Assembly (NCBI GenBank): GCA_964592235.1
Contig: CAZQCF010000001.1
Span: 204,961-268,960, forward strand
DNA length: 64,000 nt
From: PLA3 sp964592235
Lineage (GTDB): Bacteria > Planctomycetota > Phycisphaerae > UBA1845 > UTPLA1
Direction of reading: 5' to 3'
Position 1 is the stretch's first letter. Each line of letters begins with the position of its first letter. A model generated the notes under the pieces. That model saw only the letters and a list, made by a program, of their open reading frames with translations. It was not told the origin of the DNA and searched no databases. Shown in pieces: positions 53,465 to 60,976 of this stretch. A program made the position numbers and the translations under genes.

Positions 53465-53809
53465 CCCTCGCCCTCTTGCCGCCTTCGGCCTGTCTCCGGG
53501 CCAATGCACGGTTCCACGAATATCCGATGTTTACGGTAGATGCTCCGGGCAGCCCGCTCGGACCGAAAACATTGAACCTTGCGAACGATGAAACATATAA
53601 TTGATCAGGAACCGCAATACGATAGAGCCATGATTCCGGCCTATCCGCGTGTTCCCGCCGGCGAAGCCAGCCCCGCGGACCTTGGCCGGAGTTGGCCCGG
53701 CGCCGGTGGTCGGCCTCCTTGTGGGGGCGTTCACCCGCCTGCTGGAAATCACCTAGGGGATAGCCGGGCCGCGCTGCTTGCGCGGCGGCCGGCTGGAGGA
53801 TTCTCACGC
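53465..53809. other. Intergenic region with promoter and long leader of the S41 protease gene
   Basis: 345 bases without a gene. The promoter at 53572-53601 lies in a short A/T-rich patch, leaving a leader of about 200 bases before the protease ATG. No terminator hairpin for the STAS operon was recognised. Confidence 0.5.
53572..53601 (+). promoter_or_regulatory. Sigma70-type promoter for the S41 protease gene
   Basis: TTGAAC and a consensus TATAAT separated by 18 bases. The local A/T richness contrasts with the surrounding GC-rich sequence. Confidence 0.65.
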
Positions 53810-56287
53810 ATGACTCGTCGCCCAACGCTTCGTATGCCGGTTGTGGCCTTGTTGGCGGTAGTTACCTTCTGGACGACTGCCTTGCAGGCCGGGCCGGCGG
53901 ATGTGACCGAACCGGCGTTGGCGTCGGCCTCGGCGCGCGAGCTGTGGCGTAAGGGCAGCGACCAGGTCTTGTCGGGCGATTTCAAGAACGCGGCTCGCAC
54001 CCTGGAAAAAGTGCAGTCGATCGAGCCGGGGCACGCCCAGGTCAGTTCCGTTCTCGGCTGGCTCAAGGATGCCGAGCGGCTCGAAGCCAATCGCGAGAAG
54101 CTTCGCGCCGACACATACGAATACTACGTCGGCCAGGCGTTGAAGGCCGCGAAGGAAGCGCGCGAGTGGCAGGCGATGACGCCCGCCCAGCGCGAAGAGG
54201 CGCTCAAGAAGGAGCGCGCCGAGAAGCAGGCCAAGGCCGACGCGGCGAAGCAGGCCGACGGCGACAAGAAAAGTGAAGACGCCCAGTCATCGGACGATGA
54301 CGAGGAGAATGACGACGCAGCCGTCGCGCCCGACTCCGGCGAGATGGACGAGTCCGACCTCGCCGCCGCGCCCGACACGGACGAACTGGACGACAAGGGC
54401 TACAAGTGGAGCAAGTCGCTGGCCTATGCCCAGGCGGCGATGGCCAACGCCGCCAGCGAGGAAGAGTTCCGCAAAGAGTCGTGGCTGAAGGAGATCGTCA
54501 GCAACGTGCTCGTTGAAATCGAGCGGCACAAGGAAAAGCGCGAATGGCGCGATGCCGCCGCCCTTTACAGCATGTTGCAGGGCATCTTCCCGAAGAACAA
54601 AGACTACGAAGACGGTTTCGACTACACCAGCAAGCGCGCTCATCTTGACATCGTCTACGGCCCCAAGACCACGTGGCGGAACGATCTCCGCGGCGTCACG
54701 GCCGGAAGCATCGCGCAGATTCTCGACCGCATGGACGAGGACTACGTTGAAGAGCCGGATTTCAAGAAGCTCTGCATGAACGGCCTGGAGCACCTGCTGA
54801 TCCTGGCGCAGGCCGAGTCGATCGCATCGACCTTCCCGACGCTGGGCGACAAGGACCTCGTCGATCATTTCGTCTCGCGGCTCAACGGCCTCATCAAGCA
54901 TCGCGTCAAGGCGAAGTCGTCGTTCAACGCGCGGCAGGTGCGCAGCGTGTTTAACACGGTGCTCGAAGCGAACAACGACAGCCTGCGCCTGCCCGAGGCC
55001 GTGCTGGTCGATGAGTTCGTCTCCGGCATGCTGGAGCCGCTGGATGAGTTCACGTCGGTCATCTGGCCGTCGCAGGTGGACGACTTCAACAAGCATACGC
55101 GTGGCGATTTTGTCGGCGTCGGCATTCAGATCACGCAGGAGCTGGGCAAGCCGGTGCGCGTCGAGTCGCCGCTGGAGGATTCGCCGGCCTACAAGGCCAA
55201 CATCAAGCCGGGCGATCTCATCACGCACGTCGACGGCAAGAGCACGATCGACATCAACATCAATCAGGCGGTCAATCTCATCACCGGCGAGCCGGGCACC
55301 AAGGTTGTGTTGACCATCGAGGACTCCGTCAGCAAGAAGTCGCGCGATGTCTCGCTGATCCGTCAGCACATCAAGCTGCGCACCGTGCGCGGCATCGTCC
55401 GCGACGAGACCCGCGCCACCGGCTGGGACTACTACGTCGATCCCGAGAGCAAGATCGGCTACGTCCGCGTGAGCGGCTACATGGACAAGACGGTTGAGGA
55501 TCTCGAACACGCCCTCGATCAGATGGAGGACGAGGGCTGCCGCGGCCTGATTCTCGATCTGCGGTTTAACCCCGGCGGCCTGCTCACGGCGGCGGTCAAG
55601 ATGTGCGAGTTGTTCGTGAAGGAGCGCGACCCGCTGGTGCAGACCAAGGGCCGCAACCGCCAGCAGAACATGGAGATCCTCGCGCGGGCCGATTCACGGT
55701 TCAACCGCCCGCTGATCGTGATGGTAAACGAGTACAGCGCCAGCGCCAGCGAGATCGTGGCCGGGGCGCTGGCCGGCTTGCAGGAGGCGTGCATCCTCGG
55801 CGTGCGCACCTTCGGCAAAGGCAGCGTGCAGAACCTGATTCCGATCATGGACAACCAGGCGTACTTGAAGTTGACAACCGCCTATTATTACGTGTACGAC
55901 AAGAACCGCCCCGCTGACTCGTGGTACTGCCTGCACCGCAAGAAGGAGTCGGAGGCCTGGGGCGTCGAGCCGCACGTGACGATCAAGATGATCCCCATGG
56001 AGCTGTCCAAGGTCCTGCGCCTGCGCCGCGAACGCGACGTGCTCAAGGGGCGCGATCAGGCCGAAGTGCCCAAGGAAATCCTCGAACGCCGCGCCGCCAG
56101 CCAGCCCGATGAAGAGCTGCCCAAGGACCCCGATCCCGACACCGATCCCCAGCTCGTCGCGGCTGTCAACATGATGCGCCTCAAGCTCATGAGCAAGCAG
56201 CCGTGGGTCCTCGCGCCCGCCGCCCAGCCGCAAGTCGCCCGCGGCGCGGCTGTCGAATCACGGACCCCGGCCGAAACGCCGCGCTGA
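53810..56287 (+). CDS. Secreted carboxyl-terminal processing peptidase (S41, CtpA-like) with PDZ
   Basis: An 825-residue exported protease. The ATG at 53810 has GGAGGA 8 bases upstream and opens a signal peptide ending ALQAGP. Residues about 40-130 are TPR-like helices (LWRKGSDQVLSGDFKNAARTLEKV), followed by a Lys/Asp/Glu-rich linker (about 135-195). A PDZ domain lies near 430-510 (GVGIQI, VESPLEDSPAYKANIKPGDLITHVDG). The S41 core has GLILDLRFNPGGLL, the nucleophile in YSASASEIVAGAL (Ser near residue 646) and the base in FGKGSVQ (Lys near 670). The helical extension and linker make it longer than typical CtpA. The tail is Pro/Ala-rich. Confidence 0.93.
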   Translation: MTRRPTLRMPVVALLAVVTFWTTALQAGPADVTEPALASASARELWRKGSDQVLSGDFKNAARTLEKVQSIEPGHAQVSSVLGWLKDAERLEANREKLRADTYEYYVGQALKAAKEAREWQAMTPAQREEALKKERAEKQAKADAAKQADGDKKSEDAQSSDDDEENDDAAVAPDSGEMDESDLAAAPDTDELDDKGYKWSKSLAYAQAAMANAASEEEFRKESWLKEIVSNVLVEIERHKEKREWRDAAALYSMLQGIFPKNKDYEDGFDYTSKRAHLDIVYGPKTTWRNDLRGVTAGSIAQILDRMDEDYVEEPDFKKLCMNGLEHLLILAQAESIASTFPTLGDKDLVDHFVSRLNGLIKHRVKAKSSFNARQVRSVFNTVLEANNDSLRLPEAVLVDEFVSGMLEPLDEFTSVIWPSQVDDFNKHTRGDFVGVGIQITQELGKPVRVESPLEDSPAYKANIKPGDLITHVDGKSTIDININQAVNLITGEPGTKVVLTIEDSVSKKSRDVSLIRQHIKLRTVRGIVRDETRATGWDYYVDPESKIGYVRVSGYMDKTVEDLEHALDQMEDEGCRGLILDLRFNPGGLLTAAVKMCELFVKERDPLVQTKGRNRQQNMEILARADSRFNRPLIVMVNEYSASASEIVAGALAGLQEACILGVRTFGKGSVQNLIPIMDNQAYLKLTTAYYYVYDKNRPADSWYCLHRKKESEAWGVEPHVTIKMIPMELSKVLRLRRERDVLKGRDQAEVPKEILERRAASQPDEELPKDPDPDTDPQLVAAVNMMRLKLMSKQPWVLAPAAQPQVARGAAVESRTPAETPR

Positions 56288-56434
56288 GACGCGTTAGAGC
56301 AGCCCAGTCGCAATCGCGCAATCCCGGTCGCGGATGTACGTCGGAAATCCGCTGTGGCGGATGGGCGGGTACCCTGTGCCTCTTACGTTCGATGTTTCGA
56401 TTTCAAGTTCATGAGACGTGACTGCGGCGATCGA

Positions 56435-57319
56435 TTAGGGCTGGGGTTGCGACTCGGGTGAAAGCATCCGCTTTTTTAGCGCTTCCAAGTCTCGCTCAAC
56501 ATCGTCTTCTCGCCTCATCCGAACGCGCGCTTGGTCCCAGGATGTATCGTGCTCTTGCGCCCGCACATCAAGCTGCAAACTGCGCCACCCTTTCGCTTTG
56601 CCATTCATAGTGAGCACGCGCGTGTTTCCACCAGGTGCTATCTGCCGGATCTTGAAGTTCAGCTCCCACTGATCCAATGTCCATTCTGTGATTTCGTAAA
56701 GGCGCGGATCATGGGACCCAGCCTTGCACGCCATCAGTCCTGTTCCATCAGGTCGCAGTTCCATTCTCATGAGCGTATTCCATGAATCGTCCAATTGGCC
56801 GATCCAGACACCCAGCATCGCGTCACGACTGGGCGGCGCGGCGTATGACTTGTTGTGAACCAATACGCCGTTGGCAAGGAAGGTATGATGAGGCTCTACC
56901 GTAAGGTCATGCACTCGCACTTTGCGTGAAACGGCGTTGATTGCCCTGATTCTCCAATCTCCCTCGCGCGATCGGATGAGTTCACCTGAACAAAGCTGCC
57001 TGGCAGGCTTCCATCCTGCCCCGGTAGCCAGCGGATGGCTCCCAGTTACATTGAGGGTGTGAAGTTCACCGGCTGCCGACACCAGTTGAATTTGTAGATA
57101 TGCGTCTGCATTTCCCATGACCGTTGAAACGACGCGGCCGGTTACTTCATCTCCCGTTTCGGAGATCGAAGTGACTTGCTGACCGATGCGAATGTCTTCG
57201 ATGGGAATCGGGCCCGTCGGAGTCGAAACCAGAGTGCCTTCGACGAGGCAAAGTGGGACGATGCAGCCGGTGGTCCAAGGCAATATGGCGAAACAAGCTG
57301 CAATCAAGAGCTTCATCAT
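56435..57319 (-). CDS. Hint-domain (intein/Hedgehog-type) lipoprotein
   Basis: A 294-residue exported protein. The lipobox WTTGC puts the lipid on Cys19. Residues 24-156 form a Hint fold: Cys24 as catalytic Cys1 (CLVEGTLVSTPTGPIPIEDI), a block-B-like VTGSHPL (His95) and the terminal VHDLTVEPHHTFLANGVLVHN ending in His155-Asn156. The next residues are Lys-Ser, not the Cys/Ser/Thr of a splicing intein. The C-terminal 138 residues (MLGVWIGQLDDSWNTLMRMELRPDGTGLM) resemble a small beta domain of unknown role. Autocleavage or release from the membrane is possible but inferred. Less GC-rich than its neighbours. Confidence 0.82.
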   Translation of the reverse strand: MMKLLIAACFAILPWTTGCIVPLCLVEGTLVSTPTGPIPIEDIRIGQQVTSISETGDEVTGRVVSTVMGNADAYLQIQLVSAAGELHTLNVTGSHPLATGAGWKPARQLCSGELIRSREGDWRIRAINAVSRKVRVHDLTVEPHHTFLANGVLVHNKSYAAPPSRDAMLGVWIGQLDDSWNTLMRMELRPDGTGLMACKAGSHDPRLYEITEWTLDQWELNFKIRQIAPGGNTRVLTMNGKAKGWRSLQLDVRAQEHDTSWDQARVRMRREDDVERDLEALKKRMLSPESQPQP

Positions 57320-57512
57320 GTATGCATCTCCTTCGCGTGTTTTGTCATTTCAAGCGTCGGGGCAGTGAGATCGGGCATGCCATGGATGTTTTGCCATAAA
57401 TCATTCTAATCTGTGGAGCCGGCATCGGATACACGACACGAGGCCCGCACACGAGTTGGCGTGGTATGCGTCTTTGACGCACCAAGTCCGTTCCCAAATG
57501 CACCACCGATCC

Positions 57513-57539
57513 AAACCGCGACTATCAGGGAGCGGGTTC
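57513..57539. repeat. Dispersed palindromic element, family C copy 4 (intergenic)
   Basis: AAACCGCGACTATCAGGGAG followed by CGGGTTC; differs from the copy at 47018 at only a few bases. The bases just after the palindrome (TTATTGTCGG) resemble those after copy 3 (TTCGCAATTTTCCGACG). Confidence 0.78.
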
Positions 57540-57552
57540 TTATTGTCGGATT

Positions 57553-57590
57553 ACTTGAACCCGCTTGTTGGCGCGCGGCTCGGTTCAAGT
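57553..57590. repeat. Inverted repeat upstream of the EEP nuclease gene
   Basis: ACTTGAACC and GGTTCAAGT, a perfect 9-base stem with a 20-base GC-rich loop. No T-run follows, so not a clear terminator; could be an operator or a degraded mobile-element end. Confidence 0.45.
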
Positions 57591-57713
57591 GGATTCAGTA
57601 TTAACCCCTTATCATGCCCTACTGCACCGCGTTCGTTGCGGTTACCATGACGCGCCGCAAATGCAGGACTCGGGACCAATTGTCCCGCCACACCGCCCGG
57701 GAGGGGTTCATTC

Positions 57714-59000
57714 ATGAAACGCATGCGATACTTTTCGATCTGTCTGGTTCTCGCCCTCGCCCTGCCGCTTCGCGCGCAGGACGCCGCCAAGCCCGACGAG
57801 CCGGCCGCCGCGTCGCAGCCGGGTGCATCGCCCGCATGGGCCGGTAAGCCCGTGGTGAAATGGCAGGACGCGAAGAACCATGTGGACGAAGAAATCGTCG
57901 TGCAAGGGCGCATCGTCCAGGCCCGCAACATGGGGAATATCACGTTCCTGAACTTTGACACCGCGCGGACCTTCACGGCCGTCGTGCACAAGCGCAACTA
58001 CAAGAACTTCCCGACGCCCGCCGAGAAGATGTTCGAGGGCAAGACGGTCCGCATTCACGGCATCATCAGCGAGTATCGCGACAAACCGCAAATTGAGATC
58101 ATCAAACCCGACCAGGTGATGATCGTGGCGGACGACGCGCCGCTGCCCGAGCGGCCGGCGGCGCCCGCCCCGCGCGAGTACAGCGGCACGGTGACCATCG
58201 CCACGTTCAATGTGCTTAATCTGTTCGACGCGCACGACGATCCCTATCACCTTGACGAAGGGACCGATCCCAAACCGGAAGCCGAGCAGAAGAACCTCGC
58301 GGCGATGATCCGCAAGATCGACGCCGACGTGCTGGCGCTGGAGGAAGTCGAGAACGAAGGCGTGCTCAAGCAATTCGTGGAGACGCATCTCGGTGACATG
58401 GGTTACAAGAACGTCGTCAGCTTCGCCAGCAACGATCGACGCGGGATTGAGTGCTCCGTTGTGTCGCGGCTGCCGGTCGGCCCGGTCACGTCGTATCGGT
58501 TTGTCGATTTCAGCGACGGGTCCGGCGGCCAGACGCGCTTTCAGCGCGACCTGCTGCGCGTGCGAATCCTGCCGCCCGAAGCGCCGGCCTTTGATGTGTT
58601 CGTCGTACACCTCAAGAGCAAGCGCGGCGGCGAGGAAAGTTCGGGTCGGATTCGAACGGCCGAGGCGAAGGCGGCGCGAGCGATCCTGGATGAAGTGCTG
58701 CAAGCGGAACCCGAGGCGCTGTTTGTGATCTGCGGCGATTTCAACGACACGTTTGAAAGTGCATCGCTGAAGTTGATCCGGGGCGAGGGTGAGACGGGAC
58801 TTCGTGACTTTTTGCACGATGTCCCGAAATCGACGGTCACGTTTAACCAGGCGCCCTACAAGAGCATGATTGACTTCATCTTTGCGTCGCCGGCAATGGC
58901 CAGGCGATACGATGCCAAGTCATACCAGGTGGTCCAGAGCAGCAAACAGGAGGGCGGCTCGGACCATAACCCGGTCGTTGCTCGATTCAAGCTGAAGTGA
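57714..59000 (+). CDS. Exported endonuclease/exonuclease/phosphatase-family protein with OB-fold
   Basis: A 428-residue exported protein. GGGAGGGG lies 10 bases before the ATG; the signal peptide ends LPLRAQD. Residues about 45-140 form an OB-fold (DEEIVVQGRIVQARNMGNITFLNF, VRIHGIISEYRDKPQIEI). Residues about 160-428 are an EEP domain: ATFNVLNLFD, ALEEVEN, VFVVHLKSKRGG, ICGDFNDTFESA and GSDHNPVVARF carry the metal-binding Asn/Glu/Asp/His. Likely an extracellular DNase or phosphodiesterase. The OB-plus-EEP layout is also seen in other secreted bacterial nucleases. Confidence 0.92.
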   Translation: MKRMRYFSICLVLALALPLRAQDAAKPDEPAAASQPGASPAWAGKPVVKWQDAKNHVDEEIVVQGRIVQARNMGNITFLNFDTARTFTAVVHKRNYKNFPTPAEKMFEGKTVRIHGIISEYRDKPQIEIIKPDQVMIVADDAPLPERPAAPAPREYSGTVTIATFNVLNLFDAHDDPYHLDEGTDPKPEAEQKNLAAMIRKIDADVLALEEVENEGVLKQFVETHLGDMGYKNVVSFASNDRRGIECSVVSRLPVGPVTSYRFVDFSDGSGGQTRFQRDLLRVRILPPEAPAFDVFVVHLKSKRGGEESSGRIRTAEAKAARAILDEVLQAEPEALFVICGDFNDTFESASLKLIRGEGETGLRDFLHDVPKSTVTFNQAPYKSMIDFIFASPAMARRYDAKSYQVVQSSKQEGGSDHNPVVARFKLK

Positions 59001-59258
59001 CTCGAAGCCGCCAACAGGTACCGAGAATTTCTACTGGGATGGCCGATCGGTTGCGCTATTATGGGGCGAAAGAGCCTTGTAAGTGCTCGCCTGGCAGAAT
59101 GTCGCCGCGCGAGGCACTTCGAGCGACTGTGTTGTAAATTATTGATTTGCAACAGGTTATGGTGAAAGCGGATCGGGGCTCGACTTGCAAACCTGGGTAA
59201 TTGCTTGTCAAAGGTAGTTTGAATGTAAAAAAACCCCTGCGAGGAGCCGAATAAGGTG

Positions 59259-59287
59259 TTGACACCGCGTTCCCAGTATAGCTAAAC
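59259..59287 (+). promoter_or_regulatory. Sigma70-type promoter for the tandem small-peptide genes
   Basis: Consensus -35 TTGACA and -10 CTAAAC with 17-base spacing (or GCTAAA with 16). Transcription would start near 59294, giving an untranslated leader of about 160 bases. Confidence 0.6.
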
Positions 59288-59300
59288 TTCGCCCTCGTTG

Positions 59301-59432
59301 TCAGGCGATAAAGCCTGAAAGGTCTCGCCCTTACGGCGCGGCAAGGCCGAGGCACGTAGCACCTGTTCAGTCGTTCCCGCTGTTCAGGCATGCTTTGGGC
59401 CGTCGGAGTGTGAAGAGCTCAAGACCGGGAAC
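59301..59432 (+). ncRNA. Putative structured leader RNA
   Basis: Hairpin TCAGGC-GATAAA-GCCTGA at 59301-59318, a GGCAAGGCC-type local hairpin near 59340-59350, and a long-range pairing GTTCCCG (59373-59379) with CGGGAAC (59426-59432). It does not match any riboswitch consensus I recall. Could be a cis-regulatory leader or an independent small RNA. Confidence 0.35.
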
Positions 59433-59455
59433 ACATTCTAGAAGCGAGGTGTCTT

Positions 59456-59566
59456 ATGTGGTGGGACGTTTTGATCAGTGCGTTGATTGGCTTGATCGAC
59501 CTGAATCCGCTGCTGGACTTCATTTTGACGCCGCTTAGCTGGGCGTTGCTCTGGTTCGGTAACTAA
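59456..59566 (+). CDS. Small hydrophobic peptide, tandem copy 1 (36 residues)
   Basis: A 36-codon gene, MWWDVLISALIG.. ending LSWALLWFGN. It differs from copy 2 at only four of 36 residues (positions 2, 5, 6 and 8) plus synonymous third-position changes, while the intervening and flanking DNA is unrelated. That pattern indicates selection on the peptide. The central part is a hydrophobic segment with the conserved polar residues D15, N17, D21, so it may insert into or bind a membrane. GAGG lies 6 bases before the ATG; a promoter lies 170-200 bases upstream. Family not recognised. Confidence 0.75.
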   Translation: MWWDVLISALIGLIDLNPLLDFILTPLSWALLWFGN

Positions 59567-59639
59567 GAGACGAGTTGAAATGAGGCGTGCCGCGTGGCGC
59601 GTCCAACTAAGTTCCTTTTTTTGAAAAGGAAGGATACAC

Positions 59640-59750
59640 ATGGCTTGGGATTTTGTGATTGGTGCCTTGATCGGTCTTATCGACCTGAACCCGCTGCTCG
59701 ACTTCATTCTGACGCCGCTCAGCTGGGCGCTGCTCTGGTTCGGCAACTAA
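59640..59750 (+). CDS. Small hydrophobic peptide, tandem copy 2 (36 residues)
   Basis: A 36-codon gene beginning MAWDFVIGALIG and ending LSWALLWFGN, the same length as copy 1. Residues 9-36 are identical to copy 1 although many codons differ (for example TTG/CTG, GGT/GGC). A strong ribosome site (GGAAGGA) lies 7 bases before the ATG. It starts 73 bases after copy 1's stop and is followed about 250 bases later by a Rho-independent terminator, so both copies could be on one transcript. Trp-rich ends (W3, W29, W33) would suit a membrane interface. Function unknown. Confidence 0.78.
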   Translation: MAWDFVIGALIGLIDLNPLLDFILTPLSWALLWFGN

Positions 59751-60126
59751 GCCGACCGTAGCAAGTAAGCAGTGGGCCGTTAAGGCCAACTAGCAGGTTT
59801 CCGTTCGAGAGGGCAGATGATCGCAAGATCATCAGAGTGGACTCGAGCAGGAATCGCAAAAAGCCGCCTCCCTTTGGAACTTTGCTTTCAACGTGGCAGG
59901 AAGGCGGCCATCGGGTCGGACCACATGGCCCGTCATGACCCTGGCATCCAGCGCTCCATGCGGGCGCTCAAAAAAGTCTGCTTCTGCTAGCAGTAGCAGG
60001 ACCTGTCCGTGAGTCACGTTCAGGTCCTGTTTCTTTTTTACTCCCGGCAGTGATACCATACGGGGGCAGGAGCGCGACGCCGCTCGCTTCGAACACGAAC
60101 TCGGCCGCCGCCGTTTCGCCACCGCG
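59751..60126. other. Intergenic region with hairpins before accD
   Basis: 376 bases without a gene. It contains a short hairpin at about 59818-59836 (TGATCGCAAGATCA), an inverted pair GCCGCC/GGCGGC near 59860-59920, and the terminator at 59997-60039. A promoter for accD must lie between the terminator and 60127, but no clear match is seen. Confidence 0.5.
59997..60039 (+). terminator. Rho-independent terminator of the small-peptide transcript
   Basis: CAGGACCTG and CAGGTCCTG form a 9-base stem enclosing an inner CGTGA/TCACG pairing, followed by TTTCTTTTTT. Confidence 0.85.
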
Positions 60127-60942
60127 ATGACTACAAAGACCATGGCCAAAGTCGAAGTACCAGAAGGATTGTGGCTGCGCTGCCAGGGATGCAGCAAGAT
60201 GATCTTCCGGAAAATCCTGGAGGAGAATCTGCTCGTCTGTCCCGAGTGCCAGCATCACTATCGCGTCGATGCGCGGACGCGCGTGGCGCAGCTCACGGAC
60301 CCCGAGAGTTTCGATGAGTTCGATGCAGGTTTGGTCTCCAGCGACCCGTTGAGTTTCAAGGACTCCGCCGGATACAAGGATCGCCTGGCCGCGGCCCAGA
60401 AGAAAACCGGACTGACCGAAGCCGTGCTGACGGGGCGTGCCTACATCAAAGGTCGCCCCGTCATCCTCGCGGTGATGGATCCTTTCTTTGTGATGGGTTC
60501 CATGGGCACAGTCGTGGGAGAGAAAGTCACCGCGGCGATCGAGCGAGCCACCGATGAGGAACTGCCTGTCGTCATCGTCACCTGCTCCGGTGGCGCGCGC
60601 ATGCAGGAAGGCCTCGTCAGCCTCATGCAAATGGCCAAGACCTCTGCGGCCGTTGCACGGCATGACGATCATAAAGGACTCTACATCACGGTGATGACGG
60701 ATCCGACGACGGCCGGCGTGGCGGCGAGTTTCGCGTTCCTGGGCGATGTAATCCTCGCGGAGCCGAAGGCGATGATCGGCTTCGCCGGCCCGCGCGTGAT
60801 CTGGAACACGGTGAAGGTGGACCTGCCCGAGGGGTTCCAGACGTCTGAATTCATGCTCGAGCACGGGTACGTCGACCGGATCGTGCCGCGCTCGGACCTG
60901 CGAAGCGAGATCGCCCGGATCATCGACTACTGCGGAAAGTAG
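60127..60942 (+). CDS. accD: Acetyl-CoA carboxylase carboxyltransferase beta subunit
   Basis: Transfers the carboxyl group from carboxybiotin to acetyl-CoA to form malonyl-CoA, with AccA. The 271-residue protein has the N-terminal zinc ribbon (C19, C22, C38, C41: LRCQGCSKM and LVCPECQHHYRV) and the crotonase-fold core: MDPFFVMGSMGTVVGEKVTAAIERA, VTCSGGARMQEG (oxyanion), TDPTTAGVAASFAFLGDVILAEPKAMIGFAGPRV and EFMLEHGYVDRIV. Slightly shorter than the E. coli protein, lacking its C-terminal tail. A second in-frame ATG at residue 6 is possible. No accA, folC or trp gene lies beside it. Confidence 0.97.
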   Translation: MTTKTMAKVEVPEGLWLRCQGCSKMIFRKILEENLLVCPECQHHYRVDARTRVAQLTDPESFDEFDAGLVSSDPLSFKDSAGYKDRLAAAQKKTGLTEAVLTGRAYIKGRPVILAVMDPFFVMGSMGTVVGEKVTAAIERATDEELPVVIVTCSGGARMQEGLVSLMQMAKTSAAVARHDDHKGLYITVMTDPTTAGVAASFAFLGDVILAEPKAMIGFAGPRVIWNTVKVDLPEGFQTSEFMLEHGYVDRIVPRSDLRSEIARIIDYCGK

Positions 60943-60976
60943 CGTTCTCCTCAAAGAGCCGGCGGCTGCCGTCTGG

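Larger units (their letters stand above)
57320..57713. other. Divergent intergenic region with repeat and inverted repeat
   Basis: 394 bases between the Hint gene (minus) and the EEP nuclease gene (plus). It contains the family C palindrome at 57513-57539 and a 9-base inverted repeat at 57553-57590. No coding frame is convincing. Confidence 0.5.
59001..59455 (+). promoter_or_regulatory. Intergenic region with leader of the small-peptide genes
   Basis: 455 bases, A/T-richer than surroundings in the first 290. It contains the promoter at 59259-59287 and a structured leader at 59301-59432. An imperfect inverted repeat (AAGTGCTCGC..GCGAGGCACTT) near 59080-59120 might terminate or regulate the nuclease gene. 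Confidence 0.5.

Noticed and set aside
56435..57319. A splicing intein
   Set aside because: No flanking extein of a known protein, and the residue after the terminal Asn is Lys, not Cys/Ser/Thr; a Hint domain is the better call.
57553..57600. A tRNA T-arm (GGTTCAAGT)
   Set aside because: The rest of a cloverleaf, acceptor stem and anticodon arm are missing; it is half of a simple inverted repeat.
59301..59432. A known riboswitch (cyclic-di-GMP, glycine, cobalamin)
   Set aside because: None of the core consensus strings I know for those classes can be placed; it was kept only as an unclassified structured leader.
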